From: Myxocyprinus asiaticus | Lineage: Eukaryota > Chordata > Actinopteri > Cypriniformes > Catostomidae | Reading direction: 5' to 3' | Assembly: GCF_019703515.2 (NCBI RefSeq) | Contig: NC_059346.1 | Span: 56,866,001-56,930,000 of the forward strand | DNA: 64,000 nucleotides | In this document: piece after piece, positions 11,116 to 22,696 of the stretch | Layout: each line of letters starts with the position of its first letter | Position numbering within the stretch: position 1 is the stretch's first letter | Notes under the pieces: generated by a model | The model's database searches: none | The model's input: only the letters and a program-made list of their open reading frames with translations | What the model was told of the DNA's origin: nothing | Translations under genes and position numbers: made by a program

Positions 11116-11476
11116 TTTGATGTAAAGATATAAATTTAAGTTGTTATGCACTGAAAGTCTTTCTTTTCATTGTAGCTGTAAAATCTCATTCGCGTTTCCA
11201 TATATTCAAACTTGGCATGGTGCGATCTGTTCCGATTGCTGCTAATTTTAGTCTGTTCCTCACACAAAGCTATTGTATGGCTTAGGAAGACTTGGAATAT
11301 AATGCAAAAGTGGTGTGGACAACTTAAATGGCACTTTTTTCGTCTTTTATTTTGGAGCTTGACAGCCTTGGTCACTTCCTTTTAATGCTTTTTTGTCATC
11401 AACTGCATGTTTTTTTTATTTTTATTTTTTATTTTTTTTATGGATTGTGCTCCCCAAATAACTTTTTACTTGTTGT
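11116..11476. other. Copy of dispersed MITE interior plus T-rich DNA
   Basis: 11155-11330 is related to the same family as 8398-8700 (ttcctcacacaaagctattg, then ggcttaggaagacttgga). 11410-11440 is T-rich low complexity. Confidence 0.45.
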
Positions 11477-12363
11477 TTAACCCTTATAAACTCTGAAGGT
11501 GTTTTTAAAGATTTCCTGTTTCAGTGGAATATCCAAAATTAAATGCTTATAACTTGACAAAAAACAAAAAACAAGGATGTTCAAGTGTTTGGTATCATTG
11601 AAAAGAAAACTTTTCAAATGTTTTAATGATATAGATCATGATACATTCTGAGACCTAAGAAACTGAAAATGTACTTTTTATGATTTTTATGATTTTACAT
11701 TATATATCTCTGGGTGTAAATAAGGTGACTCTGAAAAACTGCTGTTGTTTTGTTCCCAATCATGTCAAGTGTATCTGAGAAAAATGTTGTGTTGATACTA
11801 CAAATAAATCAACAGTTATAGCATTACAACAATAATTTATCATAGTGTCTAAAAGCCTCTCCAAATGAAAGAAGCATAATTATTTTACATATATCTAATA
11901 ACACATGCAACCACAAAAATGACTAAAGGTTTGCATAGCATGCAGATATGTTTTTAGTAATGAGTTTCATTCTGTGCCATTTGAGGCATTACTGAGTCCG
12001 TGTCATTTACATGGTGCCATCACCTGGTGCATTGTGCTTCATGTGGATTATCTAATGATCTATGCATCTGATTAACTTTTATGTGCTCATTTGAAAGATA
12101 ATCACCTCCTATAAGTAATGGTATGTGATATTTTATGTTCCATTTAGTTTTTGGGAAGTTATAAGCAAAAACGTGGCATATAAGCAACACCAACATAATT
12201 GTCAAAGACATATACTTAGCTATTACTATATAACTTACAATATTTTTGTGAGTAAAACAAATAGGCTGGTTGTATTTTACTCTTTGAGAACTTTCCAACA
12301 ACATATGACACATGGCTATTTGATGAGTTTTACATTTTTAATGATTGCAATATGTACAGTGCA

Positions 12364-12407
<44 letters not shown>

Positions 12408-12437
12408 AAACGGGCCCATCCGAGCTTAAAGGGTTAA
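11477..12437. mobile_element. DNA transposon or MITE, about 960 bp, with 'tttaaccctt' ends
   Basis: Left end 'tttaacccttataaactc' (11477) and right end 'gagcttaaagggttaaa' (to 12437) are inverted copies. The interior is AT-rich, includes an (AT)n microsatellite at 12366-12405, and encodes no recognisable transposase. Confidence 0.6.
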
Positions 12438-12669
12438 AGCAGTGCCATATAAAAATATGATCTGTAGTTCATGCAGTAGGTAGGATGTTACATTCTGCAA
12501 AAACACATGCCACCAATTAGTAAAGCCATTTAAGTTCTTATTACTCTGTTCAAACACAAAATGGAGACATGGGATACACGTTGTGCCTGTAATGGGAGTT
12601 ATAGCTTAAAGATGTTTAAAATTCTTCTTTTCATTTAAAATGGCTCTTTTTATCATTTATTTTTCTCAG
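12438..12669 (+). other. 3' end of the pitpnb terminal intron with splice acceptor
   Basis: A pyrimidine-rich tract (ctctttttatcatttatttt) runs directly into 'ctcag' with AG at 12668-12669, a good acceptor for the exon that starts at 12670. No other pitpnb exon was recognised between 1 and 12669, so the terminal intron is at least about 12.7 kb. Confidence 0.7.
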
Positions 12670-12717
12670 CTTCACAAACAAGGCCAAGTGCGAGGAACCA
12701 GCACTGCTGATGAATGA
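12670..12717 (+). CDS. pitpnb: Phosphatidylinositol transfer protein beta, terminal coding exon (C-terminal 15 residues)
   Basis: The exon reads LHKQGQVRGTSTADE followed by a TGA at 12715-12717. It aligns with the C-terminal tail of vertebrate PITP-beta (human MRKRGSVRGTSAADV); GxVRGTSxAD is the shared core, and the phase-0 acceptor at 12668-12669 fits an exon junction at this point. PITP-beta is a roughly 271-residue soluble lipid exchanger that moves phosphatidylinositol and phosphatidylcholine between membranes at the Golgi/ER; the tail takes part in regulation and localisation. The residue matching human Ser262, a reported PKC site, is Gln here, as expected of the alternative (sp2-like) terminus. 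The remaining exons lie outside the window, upstream. The next gene downstream on the same strand is mn1, as in human. The match is short, so the call rests on motif, splice site and synteny together. Confidence 0.8.
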   Translation, partial: LHKQGQVRGTSTADE

Positions 12718-13496
12718 GACATACATTCCCACCACGACCACAAAGACGGCTGAGGAATGGCAAACTTGTCCTCATCTATAGCCACATTGACCTGTCTTTC
12801 TCCAAGGCAGGAGGGAGAAGGGTTCAGGAAAGACAATCAATAGAATCAGTCCCATTAGATTTACTCAATCATGGACACTATATCAGCCATGTAACTGATA
12901 TTTTTTATATTTAGAGAAAAGTGCCTTTATCACAAGTGCTCAAGCACAGAAAACTAAACACAATCAAGATCATTCTATAAGCAGTTTAATGTTTGGCTAA
13001 GAAAGAAAAACAACTCTTAAATAAATATCTCAGTGTTTGGCAGACTGTCGTTTTGGCAGATACAGAAAGTGTGGATCTAAATTGCACTCCAAGAAGATTT
13101 TTGTTTTCTTACTCATTCATTCACTTGCTCAATGAAAGCAGATTTCCAGACGTTTCCCTCAGGGTAGGGCCAAACTTGACAGTTAGCTTCCTCCACTCTT
13201 GTCTTTTCCTGCCTTGGACTATATTAAGAGCTAATATTGAGAACATACCATAACAGTCATTTACCAACACACCTTGCTCCAAAGAACACAATTGTACACA
13301 CATACATAAGTACATGGACACACAAACACTCCCAGGTGTGAATTCCTTTGTGGTGATAAGTTTCTCATAAGCCATTTATGGTTGGAGCTGCATGGATTAA
13401 TGGTTGTTTTCATTGTATTTAATAGCATGTTTCTTCTCAAGTGCCTTTTTGTTAAAGTGGCCCTTGTGGAAAATTGCAGATATTTACCAAGTTTTC

Positions 13497-13905
13497 CAAA
13501 ATATGTTCTTTGTTAAATAAATGGAACACCCAAATATCAAAATGTTGTTGCAAATCATTTGCTCACCCTCATGTCGTTCCAACCCTGTTGGAGATCTTAA
13601 GCAGATTGTCTGAGCTTCTGTTTTCCATGCAAGGAAAGTGAATTGTGATTGTGATTTATGCTGCCAAGCTCCAAAATGGACAAAAAAGTACCATAAAAGT
13701 AGTCCATAAGACTTGTGCCCTCTATTCCAAGTCTTCTGAAGCCATTCAATGGCTTTGTGTGAGGAACAGACCAAAATGTTAGCCGTAACTTCCATATATA
13801 ATTTGCTGTAGCGTTTTTCAAATTTGCCACTCCATGATTGGTCATATGACACACGAGAACTAATGGCGTTTGCCACATCTAAAGACCCCATTGGTTAAAT
13901 GTTTT
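13497..13905. mobile_element. MITE inserted in the putative pitpnb 3' UTR
   Basis: Begins 'aatggaacacccaaatatc', contains 'tttgctcaccctcatgtcgttccaac' and 'gtcttctgaagccattcaatggctttgtgtgaggaac', and ends near 'ccccattggttaaatg'. It belongs to the same dispersed family as 8398-8700. The open frames on its minus strand are without recognisable domains. Confidence 0.6.
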
Positions 13906-13974
13906 TTAGCTTGCAGATAAACTTCCACACTATGGAGCCCCTTTGAGGACAGGTAGTAAATGTATTTTCTGAAA

Positions 13975-14640
13975 CAGTTTTGCATTCCCTCGCTATACCA
14001 TTACCCATAATTTACAAAAAAATTAAGTGGTTTTACTACAGTAACTATACTTCAACTAAAATTCTAATTTACAATACAGTAACCATATTTTAACCATGAT
14101 ATCAATAGTAAAACTGTAACACTAAAGGTAAACCAAAACTATGCTAATAAAATCTATTATAATATAATAATAAACATAAAAAACATGGTTACTACAGTTT
14201 TACTATAGTAACACAATTTAATTTGATTAATTTGTGGTAAAAGTGTTTAAAAACAAAAAAATAAAAATAAAAAATGGTTTCCATAAAATAACAAATTAAA
14301 AAATTTAAAAAAAAATTACCATGGTTTCACTACAATCAACCTGCAGTAACCTTGTTGTAGTGTGAACCATGATTTTAAAAACCACGGTACAGTACATGCT
14401 ATATGTACTATAGTACTTACTATAGTAAAACTAATCATGTTTTTTTTTTTTTTTTTTTTTTTTTTGGGCAGAATGTTTATTTTTATTTTAGTTTTTGTTA
14501 TCCTGTATTATTAATAAGTTTTTACCACAAATATCACGGTTAAAATATGGTTACTGTAATAAAACCATGGTAAATTTTGTGGTTATGGTTTCACTACAAA
14601 TACCATAGTTTAACTATGGTTACAGTAGAAAAAACTGGTT
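13975..14640. repeat. Foldback-like repeat rich in 'tttactatagtaac' units with poly(T)
   Basis: Multiple direct and inverted copies of ttactacagtaac / gttactatagtaa-type units occur across the segment (for example 14030-14046, 14190-14212, 14400-14430, 14590-14625). A run of about 25 T lies at about 14441-14465. The structure is that of a palindromic MITE, with no coding capacity. Confidence 0.55.
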
Positions 14641-15803
14641 GATTTTTGCAAATTTCAAATCATTATTGTGAGTGAACGTGAACTATTACGAGCAAATGCA
14701 AAACTATTTCATAAAATTATTTCCCTCCTTGTCCTCTAAGGGTCTCCATACCAAACACTCTAATGGGTTGCCTGCAAACTTTTGTTTGTAGTTGTGTTTG
14801 TTTTTCAATGAAACGTATGCTTTAGATTATATAAAAATGAATCGCAAAAATGTACATATACCTACACTTGAAGATGCTGTCTGCCTTATTTCTTCATCTT
14901 TTCCTCAGGAGCCTGTATAACTGTTACCTTAAAGTTAACATAGTATTATGCTTATTGAGGTACTGTTCTCTTGCTTAAGAATTATTAACCTCTGAACAGG
15001 TTCCTACATTCATGTATTGACTTGCCCTGCCTTATTTTTTTCTGGCTTGCGATATTTGCCTGCTCTACTGTGTCTGTCCATTCTTACCATTTACCTCTGA
15101 AAACTGTGTTGCCTTTTAACAGTCAATAAGTTATTAAAAATGCTACCAATCCTCAGAAGGTAAACATTTTGATATTTTGTAATGTAATGCTTCTAGAAAG
15201 GTGGAAACTGGTTGTATTTTATAGAACTTTTTGAAATGTGTGGCATGGTGGCACATTAAAGTCAGCTGATGACTTCTCAAGCAATTTTTTTAAGCTTTTG
15301 TAACATTTTAGCAATAATTTTAGAGAAACTTTGAAATCTCCAAACTAAACTTCCTTCTTCAGATTTTAACATGTGTTCATGATCAATGTTTTTTTGTGAT
15401 TTTATATTTGCAAACTGTTGTTACATTTCTTATAGATTTTGTTTTCAACTGTATAGTTGAATGTTATATATGGCATCTGATTTTTTCTTCTATTTCAACT
15501 TTGCAAACACTGCTATGAAATACACCTGCTTGGATAATCATTTCTCTGCTTTTTCATATCTTTTACATTTCTATTTTCGAGAGAATAAAGCAGTAAATTG
15601 TTCGGGAGCAATTTTGATGGTTTCATATAGTACTGTATTTCCTTGCCCTGTTATCAAGTATAAAGAGCAAGCTACTGGGATAAAAGGTATCAAATTTAAT
15701 GTAAAGTTTGAGATAATTTCAGAAATCTACTGTTAAATTCTGAAATTAATAAAATGTGGTTTTAAATGTACTTGTGATTCTGAATTCAAGCTGTGGTTGT
15801 GAA

Positions 15804-15807
<4 letters not shown>

Positions 15808-15855
<48 letters not shown>
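15808..15855. repeat. (GT)n microsatellite
   Basis: An uninterrupted TG/GT dinucleotide run, expected to be length-polymorphic. It lies just beyond the distal pitpnb poly(A) signal. Confidence 0.95.
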
Positions 15856-15860
<5 letters not shown>

Positions 15861-16817
15861 CAACACATTGCTTAATCTATGAGAACAAATCTCAGATTTA
15901 CATTGAAGATTGAAATAGTTTTTACACTACTATTAATTTGATCATTATTAAATGTTGTCCATAAAAGAAATGTCCAAATATTCAACCACTATGTGTTTTC
16001 TTTAACTGTATTTAGTTGAACAGGATTTTACATGCACAAGAACTGCATTTTCATAATTAAATAATGTAAATAAGGAGTACAACATTACTTTGTTAGGTGC
16101 ATGGATTTTTGCTAAATCTCCTAAATATCTCTTAACGGTTGCCCATGTGTGGTCAGCAGCAGTTGGCTGCCATATCCCACTGGTCTGGAGAGTGGTAAGA
16201 GAAGCCAAACTGGCATAAAACAAGCAGGAAGAATGTTCAGTCTGGCCTCGCAGATCTACTGGCTTGCATCCTGTCTGTCCCTTTACTGGAAGAGTAACCT
16301 CTGTTACACGGAAACCAGGCTATCTGCTGTAGAACAGTAATTCAGATGGAGGGTTTGTTTGAAAATAATGTTTCAAAAGTGGGATGTGGGGTAGACGAAC
16401 AGCAACAGAAAACACCTGCCCAAACTATTCTCAGAATAAGAGAACACAGAATATTATTGACAGCCTTTGAATACTCTGCTTTTACTTTCAAGCTCCAATT
16501 ACATGAATGTAAATGCAGAAAATAAATGCTTCCAAAGGTAACCTTAATATACAAAATCAGTGCTTGATAATACTGTATGTCTGCTCTTGCTGCAAAATAT
16601 TGTAGCTCTTTAAACCTCTTTATTAAACAGCATTTGTCATGGCATATGATGACATTTTTTATTATACATTTTGTTTTCATAATCAATATTCTACCTAACC
16701 TCACAAAGTCACATTAATATTATGAACATTAATAACATGGCCTATGTGCTGTTGTAGCCATTGTAATATCAAAACACCAAAATGAAGCATCATACTACAT
16801 TTGTATTTTAAAAAGTG

Positions 16818-16851
<34 letters not shown>

Positions 16852-17050
16852 CTGAAAATAAGAAATTTCAAATTTCAAATTGGAATTAAAACAAGAAAAT
16901 GTATTTTTCACAGCTGATAGTAGTCACAGTCAGGGTGCGAATTACAATGGGGCTGGGAGGGTCTGACCCACCAATTTAGGCTTGAACCCCCAACCAAACA
17001 TTAGATTCAGTTTTAATTCTATATATTTCATAAGCATATTTACAAAAAAC
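15856..17050. other. Intergenic DNA with an (AT)n microsatellite
   Basis: No gene was seen. An (AT)n run lies at 16821-16849. 16930-17000 (gtgcgaattacaatggggctggg) resembles a common fish repeat. Open frames at 16149-16340 and 16342-16704 have no domain signal. Confidence 0.5.
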
Positions 17051-17057
17051 TACTGCT

Positions 17058-18316
17058 GTCAGTCGATTAAAATTTTTAATCATGATTAATCGCGTATTTT
17101 CCGCAGTTAATCACAATTAATCGCAGATTTTGAAAGAGCTGAAATTTGACCCTGAATATACTTATTGTCCTGTCAAATTACATTTATTTCCTTCTTAGGA
17201 AAGGAAACAAAACAATATGTAACAATATAATGCTTTATTAACATTTTCCAAACAAGCCTTACAAAGTATTAAGATAGAAATGCACTAAAATATTACCAGT
17301 TCAAGTAACATTAAATGTTTCCCAAAGTCTAAGTGGGAGTAAGAACTAGTCTCTCCATAGATTGCATTTTCATTGCAGTGGGCATTAAATCTCTTAAACT
17401 CTCTTCCTCCACAATAGTAATCTGCCGGCACACTGTGGCTATCCGTTTTGTTACAGCAAAATGTTACAGCACTTTATCTCTGACACTAAATCACTGCTGT
17501 GTGTGTGTGTTTTAGTGATGGGTCGTTCATGAAGGATTCATTCATTTCGAATGAAACTTTTATGTGACTCAGAAGATCGAGTAGTCTCAGAGAGTGATTC
17601 GTTCATTTCGTGTTGGCCGTGCATATGCATTGCGCAACCTCCTTTCGTTTGTTACATGAAAACTGCATAGGCGCTGTACAGGAAACAGAAATTATTTAGT
17701 ACACCTTTAAACTCTTTTGGTTTGAGTCATTTGTTCTTTTGTCACGTGACAGCCATATACATTATGCATTGCTAACACAGGAAGCAGAAATTATTAGTTC
17801 ACCTCTCGAGTCATCAGGTCCGAGTCGTTCGTTCTTTTATCACGTGACAAAAGAATGAACGACATGGACAAGAAGATTCCAGAGGTGAACTAATCTTTCT
17901 GTTTCTCATAATTTGTCCTTGGCTGCATTATCTTTTTTCCTTATTGGGACTATAATCAAAGTTTGTGTAAGTAGATGTGTTGGGGGGATTTGGATATTGA
18001 GAATGTAACATTTTAATTTAATTCTACTGAAATGAACGAAATGAACGAAATGACTTGAATTAAGATACGTTCATTTTGCTGAACAAGACTCAAAGATCCA
18101 TGTCAGTAAAATGATCCGATCTCCGATTTGTGTTTGTGGTGCATGCATCAATGACTTCGGGCAGACACATAAACACATTGCAAAGGTTCCGCCCTTCCAA
18201 CCAGTGTTTATGTTGGTTTATGCTGCAGTAAATGCACTAATCGCAATTAAGAAAAATGAATGCATAAAATGTTTTTAATTAATGGCATGCATTAATGCAT
18301 TAATTTTGACAGCTCT
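17058..18316. mobile_element. Transposon with 'ctgtcagtcgattaaaattt' ends and a nested second element
   Basis: Left end 'tgctgtcagtcgattaaaat' (17053 on) and right end 'attaattttgacagctct' (to about 18316) are inverted, and internal blocks near both ends carry aattaatcgc / taatcgcaatta. Inside, about 17516-18120 is a different repeat (gatgggtcgttcatgaagg..., with many gttcatttcg/cgaatgaa motifs) that interrupts the outer element. No intact transposase. Confidence 0.6.
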
Positions 18317-18954
18317 ACAAAAAACATATTAGTAATCCCTAAAGATGGATTACAAAGTGTGCTGTTTTTTTTTTTCCATACAATTAAAGCATAGTGTGAC
18401 GAGGGCTGTCAAGCTACAAAAAGGAAAAGCACCACACAAGCATCAGAAAAGTAATCCATAAGACTTGTGTGCTGTATATGCCAAGCCTCCTGAGTCTGTT
18501 CGATAATTTAGCATTTGGAACAAACCAAAATTTAAATTGATATTCACTGAAAATGTGTCTTTCACTGTAGCTCTAAAATTTTGTTGAAAAATGTTGACCC
18601 CTCTGAAAGTAACTGTAATTTGCACATTCATTATAGTAGTCAACAGACCTGAAAATGGCAGATTCTGAACTTGTCCACATGCAGTCCCAGGGTCGGGTCC
18701 TCAGCCTGCCCCGGTAAAACTATTTTTGGTTTTCTGTATTAGTGCGGTGATGTACAAGGCACTTCCTGCCGCCCCATTCAGGATAGACGGAGGGCCCAGA
18801 GAATGTTTCCTGAATGGTAGGGGAAGGGGATGTGAGACAAAAATACAATAAACTTTAAGTAAGTTCTTTCTAAAGTATTTCCAAACAGTTCAGTACTTTG
18901 GACAGTCAGTTGCTTCAAAGTAATTCAGAGCCCCCTCTAATTGCCAGCCAATAA
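18317..18954. other. Intergenic DNA with a copy of the dispersed MITE interior
   Basis: 18405-18640 (agtaatccataagacttgtg, then a degenerate interior) is related to 13690-13800. 18660-18840 has higher complexity with no obvious repeat signature. No coding exon is recognised. Confidence 0.45.
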
Positions 18955-20247
18955 GCCCAAAAGGTATTTGGACACTAAAGCCACTTTATTTGCATTAGAT
19001 TACAAAATATATCTGCAAATAAATGAGACCTTTTCTCAGAACTAATTTTATGATTACTAGTAACCGACTAGCTTCAAGGTCATTTTAGTGGATGTATGAA
19101 GTCAGTTTCCCTCAAGTTTACACTGCTGATCTAGCAGAGTAACCACAAGTGTAGTTCAGCACATTAACTACGGACATGTTCCTCTAATGTTTGGCCACCA
19201 GAAAGGGTTCATATACCTTTTGTCTTATTTTTTAAAAAACATATTTTTACAAACCTCTTTTTGTTAAATGTTTTTCATGGAATGTGCACTTGTGTTATCA
19301 TCCTTTTAAATAAATGCTACTTGTGTTAATATTTTGTTATCTAATTCAGTGACATTCAGACATGTGTCTTTAGTTTTTAGTTACATTGATGTAAGTGTTT
19401 GTTCAAAGACTCGCTCTGTCCCCTTTTCTCCCCTCTTTGAACAATCGTTTTCCTCTGGATGACAGATGCTGCTTAAACCCTTGACCTACCGCTCTAAACT
19501 GGTCACTACTGACTGACAGGACTTGATATTTTTTAGAGAGAGGGCTGTGTTGCCCTATTTCCGCTCTGCAGAGGAAGCAAAATTGTGACCAAAAAATAAA
19601 AATAAAAAACTTGAAAGGATCTTTCTCTGTGGATGTCATCAGTTTTTTTTTTTTGTTTTTTTTAAACAGGCAGCATCGAAATGTAAAAGAACAACATGTT
19701 GAGCACTGCCGTGTAGTACTGTCAACTTAATAAATTACAGTCAAAAGCATGTTAGACAAAAACACATAACTCCAAATTAAACCATTAGGACAATGATTTG
19801 AAAAGGATGACTTATTGTACCAAGAGATGGTAGATAATAGACAGTATGAATGTCATTGTTTTAGATAACACTTCTGCATTTATTTTAAAGAATGATGTAC
19901 AAGCACGCTTCCAAAGCAAAATATTTCACTCACACACACACAAAAAATTGTTTGTTATAAATGATAAAACAATGGATCTACTGTTTGAAATGTATTTGGA
20001 CACTTTGTAGCTGCCCAAACTTGAAACATGTCCATTGTTAATGTGATGAACTGCTCCTGCACCTGAACTGAAAATCACACTGAGACCAGTTGTTTGAAAT
20101 TAATTGGAACACTGGCTGAAAAAGTAAAGGAAGGACTGCACCATTTACATGCAGATGGTTTGATGTTATGTTATCTAATTCAATGGCATGCATGCATTTT
20201 TATGTTTGGCAATGTTAAGTTTTAAGTGTCAAAATACTTTTTTGGGC
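18955..20247. mobile_element. DNA transposon-like element, about 1.3 kb, with 22-23-bp inverted ends
   Basis: Left end gcccaaaaggtatttggaca (18955 on) pairs in inverted orientation with the right end tgtcaaaatacttttttggg (about 20227-20246). The related phrase 'gtatttggacac' recurs internally at about 19992-20003. No transposase is recognised; the open frame on the minus strand at 19403-19639 shows no domain. Confidence 0.55.
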
Positions 20248-20842
20248 CATGGTAATAAATACTGTTTCACCAGATACATTTTCTAACATCATGCATAAAA
20301 GTATTTACCAATTTTTTATTTATTTTTTATTTTTATGTATATATTCAAATGAGCTTACTTGCATGTTCACATAAAAAAGTGTGAAACAATAATTTATGCC
20401 TTTGTATTTGTATAGAGAAAACAAGTGATTTGTTTTGTTACTTTACTTTCCCACTTTTTCCATCTACCAGCTAATTGTAAAAAAAACAAAAACACATAGG
20501 AACAGGATGTTCTAGAGAGTGTGCAAACATTTGTTAAGACAGACCTGCTGTTCATTATGAACTTGTACACTCAAACATAGTGTTACTATAGACTTTGTGA
20601 ATAGATTCTGTGCTAATATTAACACAGTATATATAAATATAGAGTTTAATCTATCCCAGTTTTCTAAAATTCGTATATGGTTTTCAGGTTTAGCATACAT
20701 GCAGATCCTATATGTTAAGAAATAATACAAATTCAGAATTGTATTGCTATGCCCCATTATAATCTGCAAGATAATGATTTCCCCTCCATTGTAAAGCTCA
20801 CAACATTTCACCAGCTGATATTTGCTACCTATTGTAATTTTT
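20248..20842. other. AT-rich intergenic DNA
   Basis: Nothing recognised. Confidence 0.5.
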
Positions 20843-21656
20843 CAGGTTTGGGAGGGTTACTTTTAAAATGTATTAAAGTATAGATTACTTAAGGTCAGTA
20901 ACGTAATCTAAATACTTTAGATTACTATATATTACTACTTCAGCACTGGTAGATGTTTTTACTTGTTCTGACCATAAAAAATCTGCCAGTACAGTAAGAA
21001 AAAATAGACATGTTAAAAATACATTCTCTGAAAAAAGCCTAAATATCTTATGCAGTGTTGCTTCTAAAACAAGATAAATCTAATTGATCTTTTTTTAAGG
21101 ATTTTTAGATATGTTTAACAGAAAAACAATAACAAAATTCTCATCAATAATAAGATTTTTGCCCTATTATCTTACTAAAGAGAGAAAGAAAGAAAGAAAA
21201 TAAAATGTGATCTAACATGGATTTACTTTATTTAAAACATGGTAACATGGCATGTATAATGGCTAGAAATAGCATTTTAGCTTAGCATATCACAAACTTT
21301 TAACATGACAAGGTTTATTTCTATTTCTGCTTCTCCAAACTTACTTCAAACTTACTACTCTGTCTGCTCATATGAATGCAACGCATCTTAAGAAAGTGTT
21401 TCACTGCTGTTCAAACGCTCTTTGAATCGCATCATTTATACGTATAAATGTTTTCCAACTAAATACATTAAATATTAAATGGAACAAATGACAATAAAAT
21501 GCAAAGTAATCTCTTCAGTAATCAAAATACTTTTTGAATGTAACTGTATTCTGATTACCAACGATTTAAATTTGAACTGTTGTGGAATAGAGTACTAATA
21601 ATTTGTACTGTAAATATGTAATCCCGTTACATTTATTCCCTTACTCCCCAACCCTG
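20843..21656. mobile_element. MITE or DNA transposon of the 'cagggttggggagtaac' family, about 810 bp
   Basis: Left end caggtttgggagggttac (20843) and right end 'tcccttactccccaaccctg' (to 21656) are inverted counterparts. The interior matches, from memory, a family abundant in cyprinid genomes (blocks ending in 'gtaatcaaaatac', 'aacactttcttaagatgcg' in complement). A second, shorter relative sits at 42870-43106. Confidence 0.7.
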
Positions 21657-22644
21657 TAATTTTTTAATCATATGTGGGGTTTTTATTCATAATTTACACA
21701 ATTTAACATGATAAAATGTATAATTAAAAACAATTACATTTCATGTATTTGAAAAGAAAAACTAGATTTTGAGTCTGAGATCCATGATCAAGTAGATTTG
21801 ACTGCAGAATTATACAAAATACATTTGATAACCCAAAAGGTGCACAAGTGCACCAAAAAAGCAACCAGTGTCAGTCTATAAAGAAGCACTACAGATAGCC
21901 CTTAAAGACAGAAATATTTGCTTATTCTGTGCACTTTCACCTTTTATACTCTTGTACGTGTATATACTTGATCATGCATCTTAATCTCAAATGTTCACGT
22001 TTCTATGAATTATCTATTTAATTTTGTTTTAGGCATGTTTGTTAACAATGTTTCTAAGATATATGCACAGCAATGCGAAAGTTCTAGGTATATCAATGAC
22101 ACGACACCACTCTGTTCTCTCTCCCATTTTATCATCGAACATTTATTAACATATGATTACAGTTTTTCCACTGCCTGTTCTATGTAAATATTACTTTTAC
22201 AACTGTTTTATGGAGTGCCTTGTTATTATTCTGTTCTATTCTATTCATTTCTCCGTTTTTATTGCATCGATTTCTTAACATGTTAAGTTGCCTTTTTGCA
22301 CACACCTTTTCTTAATTCTATTTTTTTCTCAGCCATGTTCTTTCAGTCCTTCCCTTCTTTGCCCACATTCCTTACTGTCATATAACTATGAAAAAAAGAT
22401 CTGTAGTTCTGTTGTTCTACTGTTTCTGACTTCATCATGTTCTCTCTCATTCTTTCTTCCACCCGCCCATCCCTGCCTTTCTCTCTATTTCCTCAACAGC
22501 TTGCAACACTGCCTTTGACTGCATTGTCATTTGGCATTGATTAAATCCTGGGACAAAACAACATTCTCAATTCCAAATACCATTCCAGACATTGAATGTA
22601 ACCATGTGATGGTTATTTAAAGTTTGTCTCCTGTTTTCCCCATT

Positions 22645-22649
<5 letters not shown>
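21657..22649. other. AT-rich intergenic DNA
   Basis: No gene is recognised. The short open frames at 22005-22187 and 22288-22518 are low-complexity with no domain. Confidence 0.5.

Positions 22650-22692
<43 letters not shown>
22650..22692. repeat. (CT)n microsatellite
   Basis: An uninterrupted CT dinucleotide run, expected to be length-polymorphic. It lies about 25 bases before an AATAAA-like 'gcaataaagg' of unknown significance. Confidence 0.95.

Positions 22693-22696
<4 letters not shown>

Larger units (their letters stand above)
12718..15775 (+). other. pitpnb: Probable pitpnb 3' UTR, about 3 kb, containing repeat insertions
   Basis: No further coding sequence follows the stop. Candidate poly(A) signals AATAAA occur at 13020-13025, 15584-15589 and 15748-15753. 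The last is followed within about 20 bases by a T/G-rich stretch and then a (GT)n repeat, so a distal cleavage site near 15770 is plausible. A perfect Pumilio-type element TGTACATA lies at 14851-14858. The stretch 14640-15770 is of mixed complexity and not obviously repetitive, unlike its flanks. The UTR extent is inferred, not shown. Confidence 0.45.

Noticed and set aside
12661..12914. 66-residue frame 12714-12914 (MRHTFPPRPQRR...) as a gene
   Set aside because: It starts over the pitpnb stop codon in another frame; the splice-supported pitpnb tail explains the region.
13484..13891. 135-residue minus-strand frame as a gene
   Set aside because: It lies entirely inside a dispersed MITE copy and has no domain.
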